DNA of 64,000 nt. It comes from Siphonodentalium dalli (lineage: Eukaryota; Mollusca; Scaphopoda; Gadilida; Siphonodentaliidae). The position numbers and the translations under genes are program-made. Below the pieces are notes generated by a model that searched no databases, had not been told where the DNA came from, and saw only the letters and a list, made by a program, of their open reading frames with translations. Of the stretch, positions 10,980-21,299 are shown piece after piece. Position 1 is the first letter of the stretch. Each line of letters begins with the position of its first letter. The stretch is from positions 248,507,582 to 248,571,581 of the forward strand of contig CP136061.1 of NCBI GenBank assembly GCA_032622095.1, in the 5' to 3' direction.

Positions 10980-11650
10980 TTGCATTACTCTCCAGATTAT
11001 TCTATGGTGTATTATCAGAATAATACGGTAGCCAAATTCACGACTAAACTAACCACTTCGATCAACATAGAAGGAGAATGGGAGGTAGGGCTCACTGAGA
11101 TGCATTTTCCATATTCGTGGTTTAACATTTCTGGTGATGAACTTTGGTTCAGGATAATCAAAATGCTACGTGAGGTGGAATTACCACGTGACTGACGGAC
11201 AAACCCTTATGTCGCATTCACCTACAACGAAGCTACACAACTTTTAGAAATGTCTGTCAGGGAAAGAACAATGGTTAAAGTCAGTGAATTATTCGCGCAT
11301 ACCATGGGTCTAGACGACCGCGAAATGAAGACATGATATCACGAATCGGCACGACCCGTCAATATCACTAGGAATAAATTATTTTCTGTGTAATTGTATT
11401 CAGACGTGGCGAAAGAACACATATGCTCCGCAGCTTCGAACGGTCCCGATCACCGAAAACTACGGAGAGCAATGCAGTCAAATTTTCAACCGAATTTATT
11501 GCCTACATATCAATAAGAAGTTCATCTATTCCATTGAGATCAATAAAATGACCTCAACGGTCGTTCCATTGAGATCAATAAAATGACATCAACGGGTCGT
11601 TCAATTCCATTCTTAGCCGGTAAATCAGTGGTGCCGTTACATTTTCGCAA
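10980..11650 (+). pseudogene. Conserved Polinton-associated protein, left arm (broken)
   Basis: Opens with YYQNNTVAKFTTKL and a GEWEVGL motif followed by PYSWFNIS, a combination common to a structural-type protein found beside Polinton integrases in many invertebrates. Compared with the right arm, a TGA at 11,193-11,195 replaces a Trp codon and a second TGA follows near 11,335. A ~36-bp tandem duplication (about 11,528-11,600, CCATTGAGATCAATAAAATG words) lies in the C-terminal half. Function unknown; a capsid-related role is only inference from context. Confidence 0.6.
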
Positions 11651-11653
11651 CTT

Positions 11654-12016
11654 ATGAAGAATGCTTACTTTTGTGACGGTAGACTGTGTGAGGGTTACTA
11701 TAGGGAACAAATTGGCAAGGCTTCCATCTTTTTTTTCAGAGCAGCTAGAAATCAGAGGGGATACGGTAATATTTTCGTAGGTATTCGCAATGCTTTACTA
11801 CCATTGATGAAAACAACTGGCAAACATCTGCTTTCTAATGGGATAGGCTTGGCCAGTGATTTGATTGAAGGCAACAACTCCAAGGAATCGTTAGTGAAAA
11901 GATGGAAACAAGCCAGCAGGAGAGTATTGGATGACCACGCTGGGGTCAACCCTACACAACGCAAGAAGATTAGAATGAAAGTCTTTTCAGAGAATATTAA
12001 GGACATATTTGGTTGA
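11654..12016 (+). CDS. pX-like small basic element protein, left arm (intact ORF)
   Basis: An open frame of 120 codons with a glycine-rich RGYGNIFVGI motif near residue 35, a following hydrophobic helix (LLPLMKTTGKHLLSNGIG) and a basic C-terminal half (KRWKQASRR, RKKIRMK). Small Gly/basic proteins of this kind in Polintons and adintoviruses are compared with adenovirus pX/pVI core or minor proteins. The next ORF starts 4 bases after its stop, as in a compact viral gene block. The right-arm copy is broken, so this is the best-preserved version. Whether it is expressed is unknown. Confidence 0.6.
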   Translation: MKNAYFCDGRLCEGYYREQIGKASIFFFRAARNQRGYGNIFVGIRNALLPLMKTTGKHLLSNGIGLASDLIEGNNSKESLVKRWKQASRRVLDDHAGVNPTQRKKIRMKVFSENIKDIFG

Positions 12017-12020
12017 CATA

Positions 12021-12590
12021 ATGTCTCTCATAAATCCAAAGACGACAGAGAGTGTTAACGGTGAAATTAATCTCTTTACCCTACCGGCGAACCAGATCTA
12101 CGTTCTTAAAGCATCCTGGATAGAATGCAGACATGTATATCACAGTATTCCTATATAATTTTACGTTGAAGGAATTGGAGCTGACTTCTTTGATCTATAC
12201 AATTATCATATTCCTAAGTTTAATATAATGAGAAATGACGGGGGAAGATCTTGTGATTTGGGCTAATGTCACCCATGTTAACAATGTTCTCCATAGTATG
12301 TTTCCTCAAGTAGACGTGTCACTAAAAGATAATTTGATCACCCAAACTACGAACACTTACCTGTATGGCACCTATCTACAGACCTTACCCAGTTTCGCCC
12401 CAGCAGTAAAAGATTCGCAGCTGAGTAACTTTTGTTGGATCAAGGACACTACCACTAAAATGGAGACTACCAGAAAATGAAAATGTCGGGATACAAGCTC
12501 AGGAATGAAATGTCGGCGAACAGTAAGGACTTGTTCTGGATGGAGATTATATTCCCAGCAAGCAGCTGAAGCCTGCTTTTGAAAATGAAG
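12021..12590 (+). pseudogene. F54H12.2-like capsid protein, left arm (broken, truncated)
   Basis: Starts at ATG 12,021, continues past an in-frame TAA near 12,155, and shifts frame to 12,235-12,480, where VNNVLHSMFPQVDVSL and TTNTYLYGTYLQTL are clear. These belong to the F54H12.2-like proteins encoded beside Polinton integrases, probably the major (hexon-like, double jelly-roll) capsid protein. Only the N-terminal part is present before the sequence runs into the AT-rich centre, so no full capsid protein could be made. Confidence 0.6.
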
Positions 12591-12599
12591 AGATTTTCT

Positions 12600-13135
12600 T
12601 GGGGAAGATATTATCTTGGGAGTATACCTAGACAATTTTCTTATATCAAGTTTTCTGATATTTCTTATATAAATATAAATTCTTAATATGAGAATATTTT
12701 TCCTAATGTTTTCTAAGAACTGTTTAAATATTTGTTCATAGATTTGCTAACAGTAAGATTTCTTAAATCCTAGGATGTCTTTTACTCAGTAAGAGAGTAT
12801 ACTTAGAAATTTTCTTGAGTAAACTCCCAAATTGTCTAGATAAGAAAACGTTCTCTTGACGATTAAAAAAAATATTTCTTACAATTTCCTAGAAATTTGA
12901 AAAAAGACTCTAGGGTGTTACAGGACATTTCTCACCTTTTCTAGATACGGAGAAAAAGACATTCTATGATTTAAGAAATCTTTACTGTTAGCAAATATAA
13001 GAACAAATATTTAAACAGTTATTAGAAAACATTAGGAAAAGTATTCTCATATTAAGAATTTATATTTATATAAGAAATACATTTTTCAAATATCAGAAAA
13101 CTTGATGTAAGAAAATTGTCTAGGTATACTCCCAT
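12600..13135. repeat. AT-rich centre of the palindrome
   Basis: The inner stem, ~12,620-12,783 paired with ~12,952-13,130, is AT-rich (TTTCTTATATAAATATAAAT and its complement). The unpaired core of ~168 bases (12,784-12,951) contains several TCTAGA-type words and no ORF. This is the turn-around point of the inverted duplication. Confidence 0.7.
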
Positions 13136-13432
13136 GATATATATTTGGTTAGCGACAAACTGCCGTCAGTAACTGATAAAGTATTGCAAACCACTCACTG
13201 TATAGGATACATGAGATTTCCGCTTTTCATAGTATTTATTATCGCTAAATTGACAGCCGGTTGAATGGACAAATAGAGAAACTTCTTTAACGTTCACATT
13301 TTAGCTACCTTCGGCCTCTGATGAAAACAAACAGAACGAATCTTTAGATCGAATTAATTTCAAACGAAGATTTACACCATTTGTCTAATATCAGTTTTAA
13401 TTAAAAACGCTGAGGTCTAATTTTCCAATCAT
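13136..13432. other. Right-arm-only segment near the centre
   Basis: About 297 bases with no counterpart in the left arm, where ~85 unrelated bases (about 12,533-12,617) hold the same position. No gene is recognised. It is a replacement or insertion after the palindrome formed, or a breakpoint of the original rearrangement. Confidence 0.55.
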
Positions 13433-13946
13433 GTCCAAGTCCTTACTGTTCGCCGACATTTCTTTCCTGAGCTTGTATCCGGCGTTTTCATTTCCCGGTA
13501 GTTTCTATTTTAGTGATAGTGTCCTTGATTCAACAAATGTTACTCAGCTGCAAATCTTTTACTGCCGGGGCGAAACTGAGCAAGGTATGTAGATATGTGA
13601 CATACGGGTAAGTGTTCGTAGATTGGTGATCAATTTATCTTTTAGTGATACGTCTATTTGAGGAAACATACAATGGAGAAAATTGTTAACAGGGGTGACA
13701 TTAGCCCAAATCGCAAGATCTCCCCCTTCATTTCTCATTACATTAAACTTAACAGGAATATGATAATTGTATAGATCAAAGAAGTCAGCTCCGATTCTTT
13801 AACGTAAAATTCTATAGGACTACTGTGAGTTACATGTCTGCATTCTATCCAGGATGCTTTAAGAACCAAGGTCTGGTTCGTCGGTAGGGTAAAGAGATTC
13901 ATTTCACCGTTAACACTATCGGTCATTTTGGATTTATGAGAGACAT
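13433..13946 (-). pseudogene. F54H12.2-like capsid protein, right arm (broken)
   Basis: Mirror copy of the left-arm capsid gene. The ATG is at 13,944-13,946 on the minus strand, and 13,738-13,926 carries the N-terminal region (LFTLPTNQ, KASWIECRH, PIEFYV). The stop that interrupts the left copy here is a sense codon, but a frameshift follows soon after. The HSMFPQVDVSL equivalent is recognisable further in, around 13,650. Confidence 0.6.
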
Positions 13947-13949
13947 TAT

Positions 13950-14313
13950 GTCAACCAAATAGGTCCTTAATATTCTAGGAAACAACTTTCATTCTGATCT
14001 TCTTGCATTGTGTGGGGTTGACCCCAGCGTGGTCATCCAATACTCTCCTGCTGGCTTGTTTCCATCTTTTCACTAACGATTCCTTGGAGTTGTTGCCTTC
14101 AATCAAATCACTGGCCAAGTCTATCCCATCAGAAAGCAGATGTGTGCCAGCTGTTTTCATCAATGGTAGTAAAGCATTGCGAATACCTACGAAAATATTA
14201 CCGTATCCCCTCTGTTTTCAAGCTCTCTGAAAAAAAAAGATGGAAGACCTGCCAACTTGTTTCATACAGTAAACATAACACACTCCATCGTCACAACAGT
14301 AAACATTCTTCAT
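13950..14313 (-). pseudogene. pX-like protein, right arm (broken)
   Basis: Minus-strand counterpart of the 11,654-12,016 ORF. Only 13,975-14,163 stays open (MMKTAGTHLLSDGIDLASDL). Indels near the T-rich tract at ~14,230 and in the N-terminal part disrupt the frame relative to the left arm. Confidence 0.55.
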
Positions 14314-14477
14314 AATTTGCGAAAAAGTAACGGCACCACAGATTTACCGGCTAAGAATTGGATTGAACGACCCATTGATGTAATATTATTGATCTCAAAT
14401 GGAATAGATGAACTTCTTATTGATATGTAAGTAATACATTCAATTGAAAATTTGACTGCATTGCTCTCCGTAGTTTT

Positions 14478-14658
14478 GGTATCACACTGTCAACAGTGTT
14501 CATGGTACGCCACACAGAACCTATACTCTCGACAAGTGGGCGGAAGTCTTTTTCGACAGCTTTCATGGTACGTCACACATAACCTATACTGTTGGTATCT
14601 CACTGTCGACTGCATTCATGGTATGCTACACATAACCTATACTCTCGGCAAGTGGGCT
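14478..14658. repeat. Right-arm insertion of a ~60-bp triplet repeat
   Basis: 181 bases interrupt the gene mirrored at 11,440-11,470 in the left arm, between TAGTTTT and CGGTGATCGG. It consists of three copies of a CATGGTACGTCACACATAAC unit with variable ends. It is absent from the left arm, so it arose after the inverted duplication. Confidence 0.65.
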
Positions 14659-14734
14659 CGGTGATCGGGGCCGTTCGAAGCAGCGGAGCATATGTTTCTC
14701 CAATGATTTGTTCTTTCACAACGTCTGAATACAA

Positions 14735-15160
14735 TTACACAGAAAATAATTTATTCCTAGTTATATTGACGGGTCGTGCCGATTCGTGATATCCTGTCTT
14801 CATTTCGCGGTCGTCTAGGCCCATGGTATGCGCGAATAATTCACTGACTTTAACCATCGTTCTTTCCCTGACAGACATTTCTAAAAGTTGTGTAGCTTCG
14901 TTGTAGGTGAATGCTACATAAGGGTTTGTCCGCCAGTGACGTGGTAATTCCACCTCACGTAGCATTTTGATTATCCTGAACCAAAGTTCATCACCAGAAA
15001 TGTTAAACCACGAAGATGGAAATTGCATCTCAGCGAGCCCTGCCTCCCATTCTCCTTCAAGGTTGATCGAAGTGGGTAGTTTAGTCGTGAATTTGGCTAC
15101 CGTATTGTTCTGATAATATACCATAGAATAATTGCTCTGGAGAGTAATGCACACGAACAA
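14735..15160 (-). CDS. Conserved Polinton-associated protein, right arm (N-terminal ORF intact)
   Basis: An uninterrupted minus-strand frame of 141 codons, collinear with the broken left copy at 10,980-11,395. It shows YYQNNTVAKFTTKL, GEWEAGLAEMQFP and SWFNIS motifs, and keeps a Trp where the left arm has TGA. The C-terminal half further inward is cut by the 181-bp insertion and by indels, so the full protein is not encoded. Function unknown. Confidence 0.58.
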   Translation of the reverse strand: MFVCITLQSNYSMVYYQNNTVAKFTTKLPTSINLEGEWEAGLAEMQFPSSWFNISGDELWFRIIKMLREVELPRHWRTNPYVAFTYNEATQLLEMSVRERTMVKVSELFAHTMGLDDREMKTGYHESARPVNITRNKLFSV

Positions 15161-15389
15161 AAAAAGTTAATTTCTTAGCTTGAGGATTCGTGAGCAATAT
15201 ACCGACTAACGAAGTGAGAAGTGCTGTCCACAGTTGCTGATCTCAGTTGTTGAGTGGTATAATTAACACAGCAGCCGCTATTATAAAGTAGAGAACAATA
15301 AATGAAGTAACTTGGTCAATTACTGAAGTCGACCCAACACCAGGAACTACGACTCGCATTGTCACTATTCTGTTCCATCAATTGGTATT

Positions 15390-16180
15390 TAACTCGCTTT
15401 TATGTAGTCAGGCGTTGAACTTAAATGGATATCCAAGACATTTAACAATGAATTTATTTTTCTCTTTTAAAACCTTTTCAATCTTGGAGACTTGGTTCAC
15501 TAACTTTCTGAATCTCTTCCAGGTAGAAAGTACCATCTAGATTTCGCCCAAATAGTCACTAAAATGGAAGGTCGTTGGTGCGCTCTTCAGAACCTCAGTA
15601 ATTCTATACAATTCACGAGAACCAGTTAGCTTCGTATCCTTTTTTATTAAATACTCGTTTCATGTGTGAGATTCTCGCTAAATCACCGACAGAAAAGGGT
15701 AGTTTTCTTTCAGCCGCGAGCGATCGTTGAGTCGTGTGTTTACCATATAGATTCCACCACACATCCCCGACTTTATCATGTGTAACATCTCTTGGGGTCA
15801 TACCGATACTTCTATAATAAAAAGAATTGTAGCTGTCGAATAGATCTTGAGGCATCTCGATATAATGAAAAGTGTTATTCTTTGTAAAATATGTCTACAT
15901 ATGACTCTTTAGAGTCCGATCAAATCGTTCAATGGTCGCAAATTGACGTCATCATTTCGGGAAGTAAATAACTGAATATTCTTATTCTTTTCTTCTTCTT
16001 TTTTTTATTTTCCCTTTGTCTTCCTGAACAGATCTCGGAATATCAGATTTCTATTAAGTATAATATGGAAAGCCTTGATCGAGTCTGAACCGAATTTGGT
16101 TAACATCGGGACAGCCCAAGTTATTTTTGCAAACACATCAATAAAGATGAATATGTATTTAAAATTATCGTTCTCCTCTT
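15390..16180 (-). pseudogene. Polinton-type integrase, right arm (broken)
   Basis: Minus-strand mirror of the left integrase. Bases 15,613-15,855 give an 80-codon open piece with YRSIGMTPRDV, GDVWWNLYGKH and KLPFSVGDLARISHMKRVF, longer in frame than the left copy. A chromodomain-like segment lies around 15,395-15,490 and the catalytic core strand is near 16,100-16,180. A T/C-rich tract at ~15,985-16,015 and several stops break the gene. Confidence 0.68.
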
Positions 16181-16830
16181 CGGCGACTTGACATCAAACA
16201 AGTCTGAAACTGCTGCAGTTTAGTTTGCCTCCCCAAGAATTTCTTTCTCGCTGGTCTGTGTAGAGCGTACCCTACTTGTACACATAAAAAGCTCTAATCT
16301 AGTCTGTGTTCCAGTAACTCTTTTCAAGCTGGAGATACTACTGAAACTACTTGTGTTTGTCGGATCGAAATAAACTCGCATCATACTGACTGATCCACTC
16401 TATGTGCACGCCAGCTCATGGATAGCTTTACAGTGAACGCCCCCAACTTCTTCAGGATAGTTCAAAATACACATTTCGCTCATACAACGACTTGTCACCG
16501 TCGACTTCGTCCTCTTATTCGCTCATCATTATCGGGTGTCCGGCAGTGGTGGTCGGATAGTTCCGAGGGTTTCGCGGCTTTATCTCGATTGTTGAATTTT
16601 TGCTCTGTATCATAGTAATCTCTCTAGTAGTTGGTTATAATGTAAAATTTTATATTCTTGTGAAGGCACCACGCTACTAGCCACAATCCATCTTCGTATC
16701 TAAATCGTCTAAAGTAGTTCGAACTGCTTGTGCTTCTGTTAAATCTAGTTTTCTAGAACTAGGTTCATTACCTTCTCCAATAATAGATCCGTTCTTCAAG
16801 AACTTAGAGTCAGTTAAAATCATTTTCTTT
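16181..16830 (-). pseudogene. Polinton-associated accessory protein, right arm (broken)
   Basis: Mirror of 9,100-9,735. The region around 16,480-16,545 corresponds to the acidic and proline-rich parts of the left copy. A deletion relative to the left arm removes much of the VLLNAMRQHP-type segment: the sequence jumps from the CACGCCAGCTCATG equivalent to TCTTCAGGATAGTTC. Confidence 0.5.
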
Positions 16831-17049
16831 GTGTGTTCTATTTATTGTATGAGATCACACAGAAGACTGGGACTATAGTTTTCAATAAAGTTCCAAGAAA
16901 TCCACCTAATTGCAACAGGCGTTTTCTCTTCTTTAGATTATACAATACCTCGGTTTGGCTAAATTACGGATTTGATTCTTATATTTAACAAGTTTATTCT
17001 TTTGCCCAGTCGAGATCGGTACATTCCATCCAGTATATTCAAGCAGCAG

Positions 17050-19905
17050 CCGACGATACACAATCTATTAAATCAGTGCCGGCGTTGTGCACAGCTAGGT
17101 TAGCTTTACGAGTTGGGAGACGCCCTAACCAAGTTAAATTGCCCATATTCCTCTTCAGAAGTGTTGACATGATTGAAATTTCATCGCTCACAAATGTCTA
17201 TTTAAGCACATACACAGGCGCATATATAAGCTTCACAGGCAGGTTCCCATTTAGTAAAATCCCAACAGATAACAGCCGGCTGTGGGTTAACCATAACAGT
17301 GGCGTTCGGAATGAAATCTGGTTACGAAGTTCGTCTTCCCGCAAGAACTAGGACCCGCAGCTATAGCAGTGAAAGGGTGCGTAAAGCCCGGCTCATTAAC
17401 TGTGATTCCACGAACGACTGTCACCATAATATATGAATCAGCGCGATAAAAGCATTGACTTATGCATGAATCATTTTGCTAACACACCGACACCCATCGA
17501 TTCAGTAATGCAAAGTACAATCAAACCAAGGGAAGAATCAATACTTCATTATTATCGCTTTAGATCGGTTCAATTTCAGACGAAGAGGGTCACTAAAATT
17601 AGTGGACTCGTCGAAGGTAAAAATACCCGAATTATAAGTAATTACAACACGTATACTCGATACCTATATATCTACGTATCTATATATCTATATATATACT
17701 TATTTTAATTTTTAATATATACCGATTAAAACATTATAAATTTTTCTCGCAACACATTCCGCGACCAGCTCGCATCAAACGCACTTATGTCAGGTATTCC
17801 TTCGTGGAATCAGACTACTTTCTTCAATGCTTCATAGACAGGTTGTCATTCACTAAAACACCAATATATAGCAGCCGGCGGTGGGTTAATCATAACAGTC
17901 GCATTGTGAATTAATCTGGACCCGCAGTTATAGCAGTGAAGGGGTGTTTAAAGCCCGGCTCATTGACTGAAATTTCGTGATCCCTTGTAGCGTGAAACAA
18001 AGCGGTAAAAGCACTGCCTTATGTACGACTGATTTTACAGCCATCGATTCACTAGGTTACAATCAACTAACTATTTTCCATAGGCGACAGTGTTAAGGTT
18101 AAGCCATCCCCACGATTCATTGCCCTACTGAGCCAAACTTCAAATATTTCTGCGTGTAGAACTCCATGTCGGACATAAGTTGTCAAAAAAGAAATGGTGA
18201 CTCACCATACTTATTCCTGGAAATAAATTGGCATTTCCACAACTACCCCCTTTTGTGGACAAAATTTCAATATAGAAAAATACCCCCACCCCTACCAAAT
18301 TTGGCGACCATTGTAGCCGCTTGACGACCAATCCCAATCTTTTTTCCTTTCACATTAAACAACCGAAGATATTATGCACCATTCAGCGGGCGGTATTTTT
18401 TTTATGCTGACTCGAGTTTCCCTACACAAATGCCAGGGGGCATAATTTCAAGTATTTAGTTGCTTATAACCTATACGCAACCAAAATTGTGTGGATTTTT
18501 GCTTGAACATATATAAAATTGTCACAGAAAATATAATATTAATATAAAACGTGCTTTCCAGCAAGAACTACACGACTTCTCCCTGTATTGGGTTGTATTT
18601 AACCCCACTGTTCCAGACATTGGGCGCAAAATAAAACTTCGTCGGAGCACGTATGTTCCACTTTAACCCCCAGCAGACACCACACCATTGGGAATCTAGC
18701 CACTTTTTTTCTGTTTTATGTCTTACATGACAACGTGCTATTTGTTAATAGAAGTGGTGTGGCTGTGAAGTGTACTTGACATAAATATTTAAAAAAACAA
18801 CATATATACCCAAAAAGCTCGATTTACGAGTCGAAAATCGTTTGTTTTGGTCGCGGGAAACACACAGGGACATATAATAACGCCGATTTGACAATGTAAC
18901 TGGATGCCAGTAATAACAGTCTTCAAGACGCAAAAAAAGTCGCATTTCATTACATGGAAGGAAATGACAAATTTGTAACTTGAATTGCCCCACCCCACCC
19001 CTTTTTCGGACTCGAAATAGGGGTTCGCTGTGTCCCTTAGAATCTCCCGGTCCACTCCCAATAACAGATCGAGAATAGTCGGATCACTAAATACGACGAG
19101 GGGCTGCTGGGTTCGTTTGTCCACTTTTCGACATTAAATGTGCACTATCGGTTCCAAATAATTCATTTTAACAAAACACCCATTTTTTGGCATTAAATCT
19201 GAATTTTGCAAAGGGTTAATTTGCCAGATTATGGGGCGCTGCGACACGCTTTAAGTCCCTACTTTTGTTCACTCTTGAATTTGATTTGAACGGTGGCCAA
19301 AATCTGTACTTCGTTGCCCTACAATCCGATGATACCACAAAACAAGATTGTTGCCTATAGGTTACAATCAACTAAATATTTCCCATAGGCGACAGTGTTA
19401 GGGTTAAGCCATCCCCACGATTCATTGCCCTACTGAGCCAAACTTTAAATATTTCTGCGTGTAGAACTCCACGTCGGACATAAGTTGTCAAAAAAGAAAT
19501 GGTGCCTCACCATACTTATTCCTGGAAATAAATTGACATTTCCACAACTACCCCCTTTTGTGTACAAAATTTCAATACAGAAAAATACCACCACCTCCTA
19601 CCAAATTTGGCGACCAATGTAGCCGCTTGACGAACAATCCCACACAAATGGCAGAGGAATTAACATAGCTTATGAATTTCTTTTTTCTTTCACATTAAAC
19701 AACCGAAGATATTATACACCATTCAGCGGCCGAGTTACCCTACACAAATGCCAAGGGGCATAATTTCAAGTATTCAGTTGCTTATAACCACTAATGCGAA
19801 AGCACACACAACCGAGGGAAGAATCAATAATTGGAGTTATCGCTTTAGATCGGTTCATTTTCAGCCGAAGGGGATCACTAACATTAGTGGACTCGTCGAA
19901 GATCC
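17050..19905. repeat. Block of diverged, shuffled repeats
   Basis: Several segments occur twice. 17,260-17,400 resembles 17,862-17,968 (AGCCGGCTGTGGGTTAA, AAAGCCCGGCTCATT). 17,527-17,620 resembles 19,810-19,905 (TATCGCTTTAGATCGGTTCA). 18,040-18,475 resembles 19,353-19,790 at high similarity (CATCCCCACGATTCATTGCC). The last pair are direct repeats ~1.31 kb apart. A TA-rich microsatellite lies at ~17,655-17,700. No coding content is recognised; probably nested non-autonomous elements. Confidence 0.7.
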
Positions 19906-19929
19906 CACATAACTCGAATCGTGTAGCAC

Positions 19930-20540
19930 ACGGTTTACTACTCAGAAATCACGTAAACCTTCGTAACACATTTTCGCTACACTGAGACGAGTTGAAGTAA
20001 TATCCTCGGGACTTTAAATCATTTGTGCACACCATCAACGAGCAGTCTCTGTGGATATCAGGAATCACGTAACGCTTCGCAACACTTTATAACATAACTT
20101 ATCGCTACACTCAGACGAGTTGAAAAAATATACTGCGGTTTTCTCACAGGGACATTATATCATTTGTAACACCTGTCTGCGAGCGGTCTCTGTGCAGCTC
20201 AGATATCATGTAGGTAACGCTTCGTAACACTTTGTAACATATCGCTGCATTGAGATGAGTTTTAAAAATATGCTGCAGTTTTCTTATTTGTGGACTTCAT
20301 ATGATTTGTAACACGTACCGCCCGGTAACACTTCGTAACACTTTGCAACATATCGCAACACTGAAATGGGGTGAAGAACATGCTGCATTTTTTACATGGA
20401 CTTGGTAAGTTTGTAGGGTTCTCTGTGGTGTAGCCTGTAGGGGCAGTCTCTGGAATCTCAGAAATCACGTACAGGTATGTAACATATCGCTACACGGAGA
20501 CAAAGGGAAACCTATGCTGCGGTTTTCTCACGGGGACATG
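19930..20540 (+). repeat. Diverged ~110-140-bp tandem repeat
   Basis: About five copies of a unit with the words TAACGCTTCGTAACACTTTG, ATATCGCTACACTGAGACGAG, TGCTGCGGTTTTCTCA and TCATTTGTAACAC. Copies differ by substitutions and indels. No ORF of note. Confidence 0.7.
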
Positions 20541-20627
20541 GTACAATGTTTGGGAATGTTTGTAAACTATAATTAAAAATTTCATCATCGTCTATATATA
20601 AAATCAGTACCATGCATGCACTTTTGA

Positions 20628-20766
20628 CGGTCTTACTACGGGTGTTTGGAACTTGATTAACAGTTGCCTTCAAGTTAATTAGCAATGTTTAGGCCGGTCA
20701 TTATAACAATAAAGTTGCTAATTAAGGCAGTTATTGATCAAGTTCCATGCTCCTATGGTCTTACAA
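20628..20766. repeat. ~139-bp imperfect hairpin
   Basis: GGTCTTACTACGGGTGTTTGG...AACTTGATTAACA is mirrored by TGATCAAGTTCCATGC...TATGGTCTTAC, with AAGTTAATTAGCAA against TTGCTAATTAAGG inside. A small foldback or MITE remnant; no ORF. Confidence 0.55.
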
Positions 20767-20769
20767 AAT

Positions 20770-21130
20770 GCCTAGCTGTGGGAAAATTTAAATAAATGAA
20801 AGGAAAATAAAAAAGTGTTGTAAGTTTAGCCATTCATTTCGTTATAAAACGTTGCAAATACCAGAACTGTTTTCTTTTTGTACAGCTTCGGAATGTTTAA
20901 TTCATTGGGGCTGTAGCGATTGCCGGTCATCATCGTTATTTCATATTTTCGCTGTACTAAATATTTCTATCATAACAGTCCGTAATTCATCTCAAAGTCA
21001 TTATTTATCAGTTATTCATAAATACCTAATCATAAGGAGTAATTCCTATACGTAATCCACTAGTTATCACTTCGTATTATTACGCATTTTATAATGATAC
21101 GCAACTTCATTCGTAGCACATTGTTTGTAA
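20770..21130. other. No recognised feature
   Basis: AT-rich sequence with one 67-codon chance ORF. Nothing I can support. Confidence 0.4.
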
Positions 21131-21149
21131 ACAAATCCTTGTGTACCTC

Positions 21150-21260
21150 GGGAAATCCCACGCGCGAGTTACCATTGGTGCAGCTACCCTAACGATTGGT
21201 GGCGCCACCGCCCCGGCTATATATACGAGCAAACCGTTGGAGCCATAGCCGCCCTGTTGT
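21150..21260 (+). promoter_or_regulatory. Core-promoter-like block with CCAAT, GC box and TATA
   Basis: In order: an ATTGG (inverted CCAAT) at ~21,173, a second ATTGG at ~21,195, a CCACCGCCCCGGC GC-rich stretch at ~21,205-21,217, and TATATATA at 21,218-21,225. The predicted start would be near 21,248-21,256. GC content rises sharply over this block compared with the flanks. No coding ORF follows, so it may drive a non-coding RNA, an untranslated first exon, or be part of an LTR. Confidence 0.4.
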
Positions 21261-21299
21261 CACTCCCGTTCCCGTGCTTACGTCACACTCCAACTGACA

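Larger units (their letters stand above)
8866..17049. mobile_element. Palindromic Polinton/Maverick-like element
   Basis: The first bases (CTGCTGCTTGAATATACTGG) recur in reverse complement at 17,030-17,049, and the match continues inward for about 4 kb on each side, to ~12,783 and ~12,952. Each arm carries the same decayed genes reading toward the centre: a conserved accessory protein, an integrase with chromodomain-like tail, a second conserved element protein, a pX-like protein and an F54H12.2-like capsid protein. This set is typical of Polintons/Mavericks and adintoviruses. Full-length relatives are usually 15-20 kb and also encode protein-primed DNA polymerase, packaging ATPase and protease; I find none of these. 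No 6-bp target duplication is visible. The arms share most bases but each has private stops, indels and insertions, so it is old and inactive. Confidence 0.8.

Noticed and set aside
8866-17049. The palindrome as an assembly artefact
   Set aside because: The two arms differ at many bases, have different stops and carry different insertions, which a mirrored contig would not show. Long reads would settle it.
18745-19124. 111-codon minus-strand ORF
   Set aside because: No domain, no splice context, and surrounded by diverged repeats; best treated as chance.
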